From Oscillospiraceae bacterium (lineage in GTDB: Bacteria > Bacillota > Clostridia > Christensenellales > Aristaeellaceae), in assembly GCA_031266295.1 (NCBI GenBank), contig JAISBH010000212.1, forward strand, positions 1-7,263: DNA of 7,263 nucleotides, written 5' to 3'. This document shows, one piece after another, positions 1 through 6,164 of this stretch. Made by a program: the position numbers and the translations under genes. The notes below the pieces were generated by a model. The model ran no database searches and was not told where the DNA came from. It saw nothing but the letters and a program-made list of their open reading frames with translations. Position 1 is the first letter of the stretch, and each line of letters opens with the position of its first letter.

Positions 1-220
1 ATAACCCCTGCTTTGGAACGAATATGGCGGTATGCCCCGGCGGGATAGTCATCAGTCCGCCGAAACCGCGTACGATGGAGTCATATACAAGGAAATGATC
101 CGCAGCAAGAACAGCGGCGGGCGTCATCGCGGCGAGCAGAACCGCGAGGGCCAACGTAACCAAGCGTTTCCGCAGTCGCACGCCGCTTCCGCGAAACAGT
201 TTACAATTGTTTCTGGACAT
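1..220 (-). CDS. Secreted protein, N-terminal part (3' end outside window)
   Basis: An open frame of 73 codons runs leftward from ATG at 218-220 to the window edge without a stop. A GAGGTGA ribosome binding site at 227-233 lies 6 bases before the ATG, which fixes the start; the ATG at 225-227 is out of this frame and stops after eight codons. Residues 15-20 are basic (RLRKRL), residues 21-33 are hydrophobic, and a signal-peptidase-like site follows (AVLA before AD, cut near residue 39-40), so export is likely. The visible mature part starts ADHFLVYDSIVRGF and contains GHTAIFV near residue 62. That short stretch resembles the histidine-strand segment of NlpC/P60 or permuted YiiX-like papain-fold amidases, but too little is visible to assign a family. 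It is divergently transcribed from the isomerase operon and has its own promoter. Function unknown. Confidence 0.8.
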   Translation of the reverse strand, partial: MSRNNCKLFRGSGVRLRKRLVTLALAVLLAAMTPAAVLAADHFLVYDSIVRGFGGLMTIPPGHTAIFVPKQGL

Positions 221-239
221 CAAGCATCACCTCAATGAT

Positions 240-269
240 ATTTTACCTCATGCATAGCGGTTGTGTCTA
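240..269 (-). promoter_or_regulatory. Promoter of the secreted-protein gene
   Basis: Read on the minus strand, TAGACA (264-269) and TAAAAT (240-245) are separated by 18 bases. Each differs from the SigA/sigma-70 consensus at one position. Transcription would start just before the ribosome binding site at 227-233, giving a very short leader of roughly 15 bases. This is pattern-based only. Confidence 0.55.
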
Positions 270-378
270 GTGTTTTGGATAAATGTTTACAATTCGGCGT
301 CGAAAATGCGCCGAGTGAGCGACTTGAAGGTTGCGTTTTATGAATAATATATTGAAATGCCTTACGGAAAAATGAACC

Positions 379-407
379 GCGCCGTCGGCTGCTCACACCG
401 ACGGCGC
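379..407 (-). terminator. Hairpin, possible leftward terminator
   Basis: GCGCCGTCGG (379-388) and CCGACGGCGC (398-407) are exact inverse complements around a 9-base loop. On the minus strand the stem is followed by GGTTCA and then five T (positions 372-368), a loose intrinsic-terminator pattern. On the plus strand no T run follows. Its place is odd: both neighbouring genes begin here and neither ends, so it would only terminate an unannotated leftward transcript, or act as a regulatory structure or protein-binding palindrome. Confidence 0.4.
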
Positions 408-442
408 TCTATAATGCTGGATGCTTGAGGAGGTTGATGGTT

Positions 443-616
443 GTGTATCCCTGGCTAACCTATGGCGTCACCCCGCTTTCGTTCAACAATTGCCGCGGCC
501 TTTCGGCTAAAGTCAATCACTTGCCAAACCTCATTGACACCTGTCTTGAGAACCCTGGCGCGCCTTGGAACGCCATCTATATGCTCGGCCATTTCCTGAC
601 CGCAAGATCAGTGTAA
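443..616 (+). CDS. Doubtful small ORF, 57 codons
   Basis: A GAGGAGG motif at 427-433 precedes an in-frame GTG at 443 by 9 bases; an ATG at 437 in the same frame is only 3 bases away, too close to be a good start. The frame ends at TAA 614-616. The predicted protein (begins MYPWLTYGVTPLSF) has no signal peptide, membrane segment or motif that I recognise. The ribosome-binding-site match is the only positive evidence. An equally open 45-codon frame runs on the opposite strand (455-592), so this may be chance or decayed coding sequence. Confidence 0.15.
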   Translation: MYPWLTYGVTPLSFNNCRGLSAKVNHLPNLIDTCLENPGAPWNAIYMLGHFLTARSV

Positions 617-668
617 CACCACTCTGTGTCACGCGTATGAACGATTTGTGAAGGATTGTGACCCTGAA

Positions 669-697
669 TTGAATTCGGCGGGAAAATCTGGTATGAT
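669..697 (+). promoter_or_regulatory. Extended -10 promoter of the isomerase operon
   Basis: TTGAAT (669-674) and TATGAT (692-697) are separated by exactly 17 bases, and the -10 is preceded by TG one base upstream (689-690), making an extended -10 element. Transcription would start near 704, leaving a leader of about 78 bases before the ATG at 782. No other good promoter is visible before 4278, so it probably drives the four genes 782-4278. Confidence 0.65.
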
Positions 698-708
698 GTA
701 GACAACAC

Positions 709-723
709 CTGAAACGTTTTCAG
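709..723. promoter_or_regulatory. Operator-like inverted repeat after the start site
   Basis: CTGAAACGTTTTCAG consists of CTGAAA and TTTCAG arms around CGT and contains an AACGTT core. It resembles operators of LacI/GalR-type regulators, which often have a central CG, but is one base short of the symmetric 16-base form. It lies about 5 bases after the predicted transcription start, where a bound repressor would block transcription. It could equally be a small RNA hairpin. Inference from shape and place only. Confidence 0.3.
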
Positions 724-781
724 AGGCGTACACAGAATCGTATTCACCGCAAACATGTAACAATAAATAGGAGGCGTTACT

Positions 782-1504
782 ATGCACCTGGGACTGCAGA
801 TGTACAGCGTGCGCGATATCACGCAGGATGATTTGGCGGGCGCGCTGGCTAAGGTCAAGGCCATTGGTTATGATAACGTGGAGTTCGCCGGGTTCTTTGG
901 CCACTGTGCCGAAAAGGTCAAGGCGATGCTGGATGAAACTGGTCTGAAGGTATCTGGCACGCATACCGGATGGCAGGAACTGGCGGATAATATTGACGAA
1001 ACCATAGCGTTCCACAAGACGATCGGCAACAAGCGGATCATCGTGCCGTATGCGGAAGTGCAGACGAAGGCGAAGATCGACCGGATCGTGGACGTGCTGA
1101 ACAAGGCGCAGCCTAAATTGGCGGCCGCCGGCATCGCGCTGGGGTATCACAACCATTCGCATGAATTCAAGCCAAACGAGGACGGGCAGATCCCGTTCGA
1201 CGAGCTGAGGAATCGGACGAATATATTCTTCGAGATAGACACGTACTGGGCGTTCGTAGCAGGGCGTGATCCGCTGGCGCTGGTGCGTGAATTGTCGAGC
1301 CGCGTGCCTGTCGTGCATATCAAGGACGGCACTGAAAAAGGCGAAGGCAAACCGCTGGGACGGGGCGTCGCGCCGGCTGCTCAAGTATGGAAACTCGCGC
1401 GCGACCTGGGCATAGAGCTGGTCGTAGAGAGCGAGACACTCCAACCCGATGGGCTAACCGAGGCGGAGATATGCTACAAGTTTGTTGAGACCTTGGAGAA
1501 ATAA
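782..1504 (+). CDS. Sugar phosphate isomerase/epimerase-like TIM barrel protein
   Basis: A 240-residue protein of the xylose-isomerase-like TIM barrel superfamily (AP endonuclease 2/IolE-like fold), close to the family's usual 250-280 residues. The start is set by AGGAGG at 769-774, 7 bases before ATG. Visible landmarks are strand 1 with LGLQMYSVR (3-11), GYDNVEFAG (29-37), GYHNHSHEF (121-129), FFEIDTYWAFVAGRDP (149-164), VVHIKDG (177-183) and VVESE (214-218). In this family the Glu/Asp/His/Glu set at such positions (E151 or D153, H179, E216, with H123-E128 nearby) binds a divalent metal and carries out isomerisation or epimerisation of sugars, inositols or their derivatives in the cytoplasm. 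The substrate cannot be read from sequence. It is the first gene of the operon; the next gene starts 3 bases after its stop, with the binding site inside this gene. No catalytic residue appears to be missing. Confidence 0.88.
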   Translation: MHLGLQMYSVRDITQDDLAGALAKVKAIGYDNVEFAGFFGHCAEKVKAMLDETGLKVSGTHTGWQELADNIDETIAFHKTIGNKRIIVPYAEVQTKAKIDRIVDVLNKAQPKLAAAGIALGYHNHSHEFKPNEDGQIPFDELRNRTNIFFEIDTYWAFVAGRDPLALVRELSSRVPVVHIKDGTEKGEGKPLGRGVAPAAQVWKLARDLGIELVVESETLQPDGLTEAEICYKFVETLEK

Positions 1505-1507
1505 AGT

Positions 1508-2152
1508 ATGATGCTTTGGAAGCTGCTTTTTACCGGTCTGCTGTGCGTGGCGGCGCTCGCGCTGGCAGTGTCGCGTCAAGCCTCGGTATACTGGCTGGCG
1601 CTGGCCGCCGTGGTTTTATCGTGGTTTGGCGACGCCACCCTGGCCGGGTTCAAGCCGCTGACCAGGGCGATGTCACAACCCAGCCTGTGGGGGCTGGGAT
1701 TCTTCGCGGTCGCGCATCTGTGCTACATACTGGCGTTCACGATGTATATTAAGGCGTGGGCGCAGCCGGGTTGGCGCACGCCCGCGATGATCGCGGGGTT
1801 CACGGCCGCGGCGGTCGCGCTATGGCTGCTCATATGTTCCGGCGGCGGCCAGCCCGCGCCATTACGTGCGGCGGCGTTGGTTTATACGTTAGTGCTGATG
1901 ATGATGTCGTGCATGGCGTGGGTCAGCGCGATGCGGCTGGGCGGGTTCGTCTGGCCGTTCGCGCTGGGAAGCGCCCTGTTCATCATATCGGATGGGATGA
2001 TAGCGATGGAATGGTTCAGGGACTGGAGTTTCCCATGGCAGGATGCGGCGGTGTGGGCGACATACGCGCCCGCGCAGTTGCTGTTGGTAATAGGATTCTG
2101 GATGCTGAAGATGCCCGAGGCGGCATCCGCGCTGGCGTCGGCGGGAATGTAA
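1508..2152 (+). CDS. YhhN/TMEM86 lysoplasmalogenase-family membrane protein
   Basis: A 214-residue, very hydrophobic protein with about seven or eight membrane segments (roughly 4-21, 26-46, 60-80, 92-110, 120-141, 147-167 and 178-201). Family landmarks are SWFGDATLAGF (38-48), FFAVAHLCYILAF (65-77), FALGSALFIISDGMIAME (151-168) and ATYAPAQLLLVIGF (185-198). The two conserved aspartates, D42 and D162, are the residues expected to matter for catalysis in this family. Characterised members hydrolyse the vinyl-ether bond of lysoplasmalogens, releasing a fatty aldehyde; that activity here is inferred from family only. GGAG at 1495-1498, inside the end of the isomerase gene, lies 9 bases before ATG 1508; ATG 1511 is an alternative start one codon later. 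It sits between the isomerase and moxR genes with gaps of 3 and 4 bases, so it is co-transcribed and probably translationally coupled. Confidence 0.82.
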   Translation: MMLWKLLFTGLLCVAALALAVSRQASVYWLALAAVVLSWFGDATLAGFKPLTRAMSQPSLWGLGFFAVAHLCYILAFTMYIKAWAQPGWRTPAMIAGFTAAAVALWLLICSGGGQPAPLRAAALVYTLVLMMMSCMAWVSAMRLGGFVWPFALGSALFIISDGMIAMEWFRDWSFPWQDAAVWATYAPAQLLLVIGFWMLKMPEAASALASAGM

Positions 2153-2156
2153 TATT

Positions 2157-3143
2157 ATGAATAATGACTCTGTTGACTTTTTCAACCCATCAATCACCAC
2201 GCCCGATCAAGCGCGGAACTTGGCGGAGCGGATACGCGATAACATTTCCACGGTAATAATCGGCAAGGATCGCGAGATAAGGCTGCTGATCACCGCGCTG
2301 ATCGCGCGCGGACACGTGCTGATGGAGGACGTTCCCGGTACGGGCAAGACGATGCTGGCCAAAGCGCTGGCGCGGTCGGTGGAACTGAGGTTCGCGAGGG
2401 TGCAGTTCACGCCTGATCTGCTGCCGTCGGACGTAACAGGCATGAGTGTGTTCAACCCGAAGGACGCGGAGTTCACGTTCCGCCCCGGTCCGGCGTTCAC
2501 CAACCTGCTGCTGGCCGACGAGATAAACCGCGCGACGCCGCGAACTCAATCGGCGCTGCTAGAGGTAATGGAGGAATCGCAGGTAACGATGGACGGCGTG
2601 ACACGGACACTGGAAGCGCCGTTCTTCGTGGTCGCCACACAGAATCCAGTAGAGATACAAGGCACCTTCCCGCTGCCGGAGGCGCAGCTGGACAGGTTTT
2701 TATTGAGGATGAAGCTGGGATATCCCAGCACGCTTGAATCCCGCGCAGTGCTTGAACGATATATCAGCGACGACCCAATAGAGCGGATAGAGCCTGTCGC
2801 GACGAAGGAAGCGCTGCTTACCGCGCAGAAGATGGCGCGCGCGATCGAGGCATCGGAGCCGGTACTAACGTATATAGTCGCGCTGTGCGAGCGCACTCGA
2901 GCGGCGGAGAGCGTGCAGTTGGGGGTATCGACGCGCGGCGCGCTGGCGTTGCTGCGAGCGTGCCAGGCGTACGCGCTGATAAACGGTCGATCGTTCGTTA
3001 CGCCGGACGACGTGCAGGCGCTGGCGCCTGCCGTGCTCGTGCATCGCATAATTGTGCGCGGCATGTATGGCCGGGCAAACGCGTCTGACCTGATCGTGGA
3101 GGAATGTCTAAGACAGGTTCCGGTTCCGACAGAGGTTCGGTAG
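2157..3143 (+). CDS. MoxR-family AAA+ ATPase
   Basis: A 328-residue cytoplasmic ATPase, the normal length for MoxR proteins. The motifs are complete: Walker A EDVPGTGKT (57-65), Walker B LLADEINRA (118-126), the family's TQSALLEVMEE helix (130-140), sensor 1 ATQNP (160-164), FPLPEAQLDRF (171-181) with its conserved arginine, and sensor 2 GVSTRG (256-261, R260). The C-terminal part is the helical lid domain. MoxR ATPases act as hexameric remodelling factors and are usually encoded beside a DUF58 protein, as here, so the two probably work together, often in envelope or stress functions. The start ATG follows the previous stop by 4 bases and has only a weak binding site (GCGGGA, 2141-2146), so its translation probably depends on coupling to the upstream gene. 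Confidence 0.95.
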   Translation: MNNDSVDFFNPSITTPDQARNLAERIRDNISTVIIGKDREIRLLITALIARGHVLMEDVPGTGKTMLAKALARSVELRFARVQFTPDLLPSDVTGMSVFNPKDAEFTFRPGPAFTNLLLADEINRATPRTQSALLEVMEESQVTMDGVTRTLEAPFFVVATQNPVEIQGTFPLPEAQLDRFLLRMKLGYPSTLESRAVLERYISDDPIERIEPVATKEALLTAQKMARAIEASEPVLTYIVALCERTRAAESVQLGVSTRGALALLRACQAYALINGRSFVTPDDVQALAPAVLVHRIIVRGMYGRANASDLIVEECLRQVPVPTEVR

Positions 3144-3144
3144 G

Positions 3145-4278
3145 GTGGACGCGCTGGGACTGGGCGCATCGGCGCTGCTGCTGGGCGTTCTGCAGTCGAT
3201 AGTGTTCAGAAAGGCCGGGCCGGCAGGGCTGACATACAGCCGATCGTTCATCAGGTCACACGCGTTCGAGGGAGAGATGGTTGAACTGGTAGAGGTGATA
3301 CGCAACGCGAAGATACTGCCCGTGCCGTGGCTGAGGATAGAGAGTCGTATGTCGCCGACGCTGGTGTTCATCAAGAAAAACGCGGAAGGCGGCTTAGCTG
3401 GATCGAGCGAACCGACTGGATCAAACGAATCCAGCGACGGTGCGGAACGAGAGATCGAGGGGGATCAGTATCACCGCAGTTCGTTTTATGCAGGCGCGTT
3501 CGCGAGGATAACGCGGCGGCATCGGGTGAAGCTGACGCGGCGAGGGTATTACCAAGTAGGGTCGGTGGCGATGACAGGCGGCGATCTGTTCGGGTTGTCA
3601 CAGTGGACGAAGTCGGCGGAGACGGGCGCGGCGGTGACGGTTTATCCGGCGTTGCTGGATGAAAGCGAGATAGACGCGCCTTCGTCACGATGGCAGGGTG
3701 ATCTGACCGTAAAGAGGTGGATAGTCAGCGATCCATTTCTAGTGTCGGGGATCAGGCCGTATCAAGCGGGCGACGCGCGGCGGGACGTGCATTGGGCAGC
3801 GACCGCGCGTATGGGCATGTTGCAGGTGAAAACGCATGACTATACGGCTGATCCGAGGCTGCTGGTGATACTGAACGTACAGGCGAAAGAGAATCAGTGG
3901 ACGGACTTGATGGGCTATGAGCAGGAGCGGATCGAGTTTGGGATAAGGCTGGCTGCTACGCTGATAATGAAGTCGCTGGCGGCGGGGTTGGAAGCGGGAT
4001 TCTGCGCGAACGCGCCAGTATTCGGAGAGACCGCGCCGTTGGTAGTGGAGCCGAGGCGGGCGCAAGGGCAAGCGGAGGCTGTGCTGGATGCGCTGGATGC
4101 GCTGGCAAGGCTGACGATCAAGCGGGCAAGGAGCTTTCCGACGTTTCTGGACGATCTGGGACATATGACGGGGATGGATATATTGATACTAAGCTGCTAT
4201 GACAGCGGCCTGATACAGGAACGCGTAAACGCACTTCGCGCCATGGGGAACTCGGTGGCGGTGCGGGTGTTGGGGTGA
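3145..4278 (+). CDS. DUF58 domain-containing protein
   Basis: A 377-residue protein starting at GTG one base after the moxR stop, with AGAGG at 3131-3135 nine bases upstream. One short hydrophobic segment (about 4-21) lies at the N-terminus, fewer than the two many family members have. A beta-rich middle part follows (about 45-170), then the DUF58 signature at 201-228: SGIRPYQAGD, then R213, HW at 216-217, TAR at 220-222. After it comes a vWA-like strand (RLLVILNVQ, 238-246) and a C-terminal domain ending VAVRVLG. A Ser/Gly/Glu-rich linker of about 22 residues (86-107) is probably disordered. DUF58 proteins are membrane-linked partners of MoxR ATPases; the exact role is unknown. In many genomes a transglutaminase-domain membrane protein is encoded next. 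Here only possible remnants follow, the first overlapping this stop codon. Confidence 0.9.
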   Translation: MDALGLGASALLLGVLQSIVFRKAGPAGLTYSRSFIRSHAFEGEMVELVEVIRNAKILPVPWLRIESRMSPTLVFIKKNAEGGLAGSSEPTGSNESSDGAEREIEGDQYHRSSFYAGAFARITRRHRVKLTRRGYYQVGSVAMTGGDLFGLSQWTKSAETGAAVTVYPALLDESEIDAPSSRWQGDLTVKRWIVSDPFLVSGIRPYQAGDARRDVHWAATARMGMLQVKTHDYTADPRLLVILNVQAKENQWTDLMGYEQERIEFGIRLAATLIMKSLAAGLEAGFCANAPVFGETAPLVVEPRRAQGQAEAVLDALDALARLTIKRARSFPTFLDDLGHMTGMDILILSCYDSGLIQERVNALRAMGNSVAVRVLG

Positions 4279-4438
4279 GGCTGAATCCCCTGCGGGGGCT
4301 GCGAGACGGCTGGTCGCTATGGGATAGATTATTGATCAATGCGAGCGGCCGAACGACCTGCTGGAACCTATGGTGTATACCAAATCGGACTCATACAAAC
4401 GTGGTATAAAACCCTTTGATCTTATGCAAAAAATGTAA
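4275..4438 (+). pseudogene. Possible remnant of a deleted third moxR-operon gene
   Basis: A GTG at 4275-4277 overlaps the DUF58 stop (GTGA), an arrangement typical of coupled operon genes, and opens a 44-codon frame to TAA 4407-4409 that begins MRLNPLRGLRDGWSLWDRLL. This resembles a membrane-protein N-terminus just before its first helix, but no helix follows. A second frame, open from 4328 to TAA 4436-4438, reads ERPNDLLEPMVYTKSDSYK and then KPFDLMQKM, and looks like a coherent protein tail; it ends directly against the next gene's binding site. Together they suggest that the body of a gene was deleted, leaving about 20 codons of head and 30 of tail in different frames, joined near 4325-4345. 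The usual third partner of MoxR and DUF58 is a transglutaminase-like membrane protein, the obvious candidate. Alternatively this is ordinary intergenic sequence with chance open frames. Confidence 0.3.
4402..4410 (+). promoter_or_regulatory. Extended -10 element before the MFS gene
   Basis: TGGTATAAA (TG, one base, TATAAA) matches an extended -10. No recognisable -35 lies 16-18 bases upstream, which extended -10 promoters can do without. Transcription would start near 4417, leaving a leader of about 34 bases with AAGGAGG at 4437-4443. The gene could also be read from the upstream operon, since no convincing terminator lies between. Confidence 0.45.
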
Positions 4439-4450
4439 GGAGGCGTCACG

Positions 4451-5899
4451 ATGAACGCATCACCCGGCACATCCGCTACATCCGGCGCGCGTGCCAAATC
4501 CCGCTTCACACCGCTGGAGCGCAGCTGGATCCTCTACGACTGGGCGAACTCCGTATACGCCACGATTATGATGGCGGCGGTGTTCAGTGCGTTTTTCACC
4601 GGACTGGTGGACGATCCACGCGGCGGCGATTACTGGTGGAGCATAGGAACGACCGTCTCCGTGCTGATTGTGGCGATTATGGCGCCTATTGCGGGCGCGT
4701 TCGCCGATTACAAGGGATATAAAAAGAGGTTGTTCGCGGCGTTCTTAGCGGTTGGCCTGGTGTTTACCGCTATGTGCGCAGTGGTAAGCGACTGGCGGTT
4801 TCTGCTGGTCGGGTATATCCTTTCGCACATAGGATTCAGCGGCAGCTGCCTGATGTACGACAGTTTTCTGCCGGACGTCACGACCCCGGAGAGGATGGAT
4901 CGCGTATCAGGCTGGGGTTATGCGATGGGGTACATAGGCGGCAGCACGATTCCGTTCCTGATCAGCATCGCGCTGATACAGTTCGGCGGCTCGATGGGAC
5001 TGTCGGCGACTGCGGCGGTGAAACTGTCCGTGCTGCTGACGGTCGTGTGGTGGGGGCTGTTCTCGATCCCGTTCTTTAAGAATGTAAAGCAAACCAGCTA
5101 TATCGACAGGCCGGAGGGCGGTACGTTTTGTAGCGTGTTCGGCAACATCGGCTCCACCGCGAAGAAGATACTCGCGAACAAGAGCCTGCTGCTGTTCATA
5201 ATCGCGTATTTCTTCTATATCGACGGAGTTGGCACGATTATCAGCCTGGCTACAAGCTATGGCACACAACTGGGACTGGGCATGATTGGGATGATACTCG
5301 CGCTGCTAGTCACGCAGATCGTAGCGTTCCCGTGCAGCATCTGGTTCAGCAGATTCGCGAAGAAGATCGGTTCGATGAACATGCTGACCATCGCGGTGCT
5401 GATATATACGGTAATATGTGTGGTGGGGTTCTTCATGGGGTTCCTGATTGAGCGCGCCGAGATACCGGTGAAACTGGATGCGCTGGCGGCTCAAGGCGCG
5501 GCGATCGCGAACACTGGCAACCTCACCGTTATCAATCAGGCGCTGATGGACGCGGGCATACCCGACGCCTCATGGAACGCGCAGCCTATTTACACCAGCG
5601 CAATCGCGGCGTCGACCATATTGTTCTGGATACTCGCGACGATGGTCGGAACGGTTCAGGGCGGGATACAGGCGATATCGCGGTCTTACTTCGGTAAGCT
5701 GGTGCCGCCTCAGAATTCAGGCGAGTATTTCGGGTTCTTTGAGATATTCGGCAAGTTCGCGGCGATTGTCGGGCCGCTGCTGTACGCGTTGACCAAGGGG
5801 ATTACCGGACGAAGCTCGTTCGCGATACTGTCGATTATGCTGCTGTTCGTAGCGGCGCTGGCGATTATGACGGCCAGCCGCAAGTATATGAAAGAGTAG
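4451..5899 (+). CDS. MFS transporter, UMF1/Atg22-like family
   Basis: A 482-residue integral membrane protein with about 12 helices (roughly 32-52, 63-85, 93-112, 116-134, 156-178, 188-209, 246-268, 275-298, 309-333, 383-404, 427-449, 455-475), a normal length for bacterial UMF1 proteins. Signatures of this MFS branch are ERSWILYDWANSVYATI (23-39), MYDSFLPDVTTPERMDRVSG (135-154), FFYIDGVGTI (254-263) and QGGIQAISRSYFGKLVPP (403-420) followed by NSGEYFGFFEIFGKFA (422-437). The family is related to fungal Atg22 vacuolar amino-acid effluxers; bacterial substrates are mostly unknown, so none is named. A polar stretch of about 50 residues between helices 9 and 10 (334-382) is predicted to form a large external or internal loop. 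The start is fixed by AAGGAGG seven bases before ATG. It follows the DUF58 operon in the same direction with a 172-base gap and its own likely promoter. Confidence 0.92.
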   Translation: MNASPGTSATSGARAKSRFTPLERSWILYDWANSVYATIMMAAVFSAFFTGLVDDPRGGDYWWSIGTTVSVLIVAIMAPIAGAFADYKGYKKRLFAAFLAVGLVFTAMCAVVSDWRFLLVGYILSHIGFSGSCLMYDSFLPDVTTPERMDRVSGWGYAMGYIGGSTIPFLISIALIQFGGSMGLSATAAVKLSVLLTVVWWGLFSIPFFKNVKQTSYIDRPEGGTFCSVFGNIGSTAKKILANKSLLLFIIAYFFYIDGVGTIISLATSYGTQLGLGMIGMILALLVTQIVAFPCSIWFSRFAKKIGSMNMLTIAVLIYTVICVVGFFMGFLIERAEIPVKLDALAAQGAAIANTGNLTVINQALMDAGIPDASWNAQPIYTSAIAASTILFWILATMVGTVQGGIQAISRSYFGKLVPPQNSGEYFGFFEIFGKFAAIVGPLLYALTKGITGRSSFAILSIMLLFVAALAIMTASRKYMKE

Positions 5900-5971
5900 G
5901 GAGGGGCCTCGGCGATACGGGAGTAATCCAGTAACACATTAACCCCGCACAAACCAGAATGACTCCGCGAG

Positions 5972-6014
5972 ACCGCGCCTTGAATTGAAGGCGCGGTTCT
6001 CTGTTGTCCTTCAT
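5972..6014 (+). terminator. Intrinsic-type terminator after the MFS gene
   Basis: ACCGCGCCTT (5972-5981) and AAGGCGCGGT (5988-5997) form a perfect 10-bp stem with loop GAATTG; GAG and CTC extend it if one T (5998) bulges out. On the plus strand a T-rich but interrupted stretch follows (TTCTCTGTTGTCCTT). The hairpin sits 72 bases after the transporter stop, between convergent units, and probably ends rightward transcription. On the minus strand no T run follows, so it is a poor leftward terminator. Confidence 0.6.
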
Positions 6015-6017
6015 TAC

Positions 6018-6160
6018 CTATACAATCTTCAAGTCGTCTGCTGTATTAATATCAACAGGTTCGAACTTCATTTATGTACGCATAGAGTTTTCTACCGTTA
6101 AGTATGCGAAAGTTTTTGCCTGGCATTCGCTTTGATAGGGATAAAACACACGCTAATCAT
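6018..6160 (-). pseudogene. Decayed cytidylyltransferase, only its two ends left
   Basis: Leftward ATG at 6158-6160 has an excellent AAGGAG site (6169-6174) 8 bases upstream and encodes a protein start ISVCFIPIKANA, the first strand and nucleotide-binding signature of CMP-sugar synthetases (IPIKxNSxR). That frame stops at 6098-6100. Shifted by one base, 6118-6120 onward reads GKNFRILNGRKLYAYINEV, exactly what should follow the first motif; compared with the family about 11 bases are missing at the junction. In the third frame, 6063-6065 onward reads FEPVDINTADDLKIV and then TAG (6018-6020), the family's C-terminal D-I-D/N-x-x-x-D-L signature. The middle, some 150-170 codons in an intact gene, is gone. 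It cannot make an active enzyme. It is the third and last cytidylyltransferase unit of the leftward cluster. Confidence 0.8.
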
Positions 6161-6164
6161 GCTG

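Larger units (their letters stand above)
228..781. other. Divergent intergenic region, no convincing gene
   Basis: These 554 bases separate two divergently transcribed genes. They hold a leftward promoter (240-269), a perfect hairpin (379-407), a rightward promoter (669-697) and an inverted repeat (709-723). Two mutually overlapping short ORFs lie between: a rightward one of 57 codons (GTG 443 to TAA 614-616) and a leftward one of 45 codons (ATG 590-592 to TAG 455-457). Neither resembles a family I recognise. I see no tRNA, no riboswitch core and no CRISPR-like repeats. Confidence 0.6.

Noticed and set aside
32..238. A 68-codon plus-strand frame at the left edge
   Set aside because: It overlaps the signal-peptide gene on the other strand, which has a good start, binding site and promoter; the plus-strand peptide is low-complexity and highly charged.
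455..592. A 45-codon leftward ORF in the divergent region, reading MAEHIDGVPRRARVLKTG onward
   Set aside because: It reads like a plausible protein fragment and points toward the hairpin at 379-407, but the only AGGA lies directly against the ATG, no promoter was found, and I recognise no family.
629..1444. A 271-codon open frame on the minus strand opposite the isomerase gene
   Set aside because: It lies antisense to a protein with clear family motifs, has no ribosome binding site, and its Arg/His/Leu-rich composition is typical of frames opposite GC-rich genes.
2546..3169. A 207-codon minus-strand frame opposite moxR
   Set aside because: Ser/Thr/Arg-rich antisense shadow of an unmistakable AAA+ gene; no binding site and no motifs.
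4287..4297. CCCC-TGC-GGGG stem after the DUF58 stop, considered as operon terminator
   Set aside because: Only 4 perfect base pairs and no T run follows.
4331..4340. Perfect palindrome ATTGATCAAT before the MFS gene
   Set aside because: Ten bases is short, it has no clear relation to the -10 at 4405-4410 and no partner site; possibly just sequence at the proposed deletion junction.
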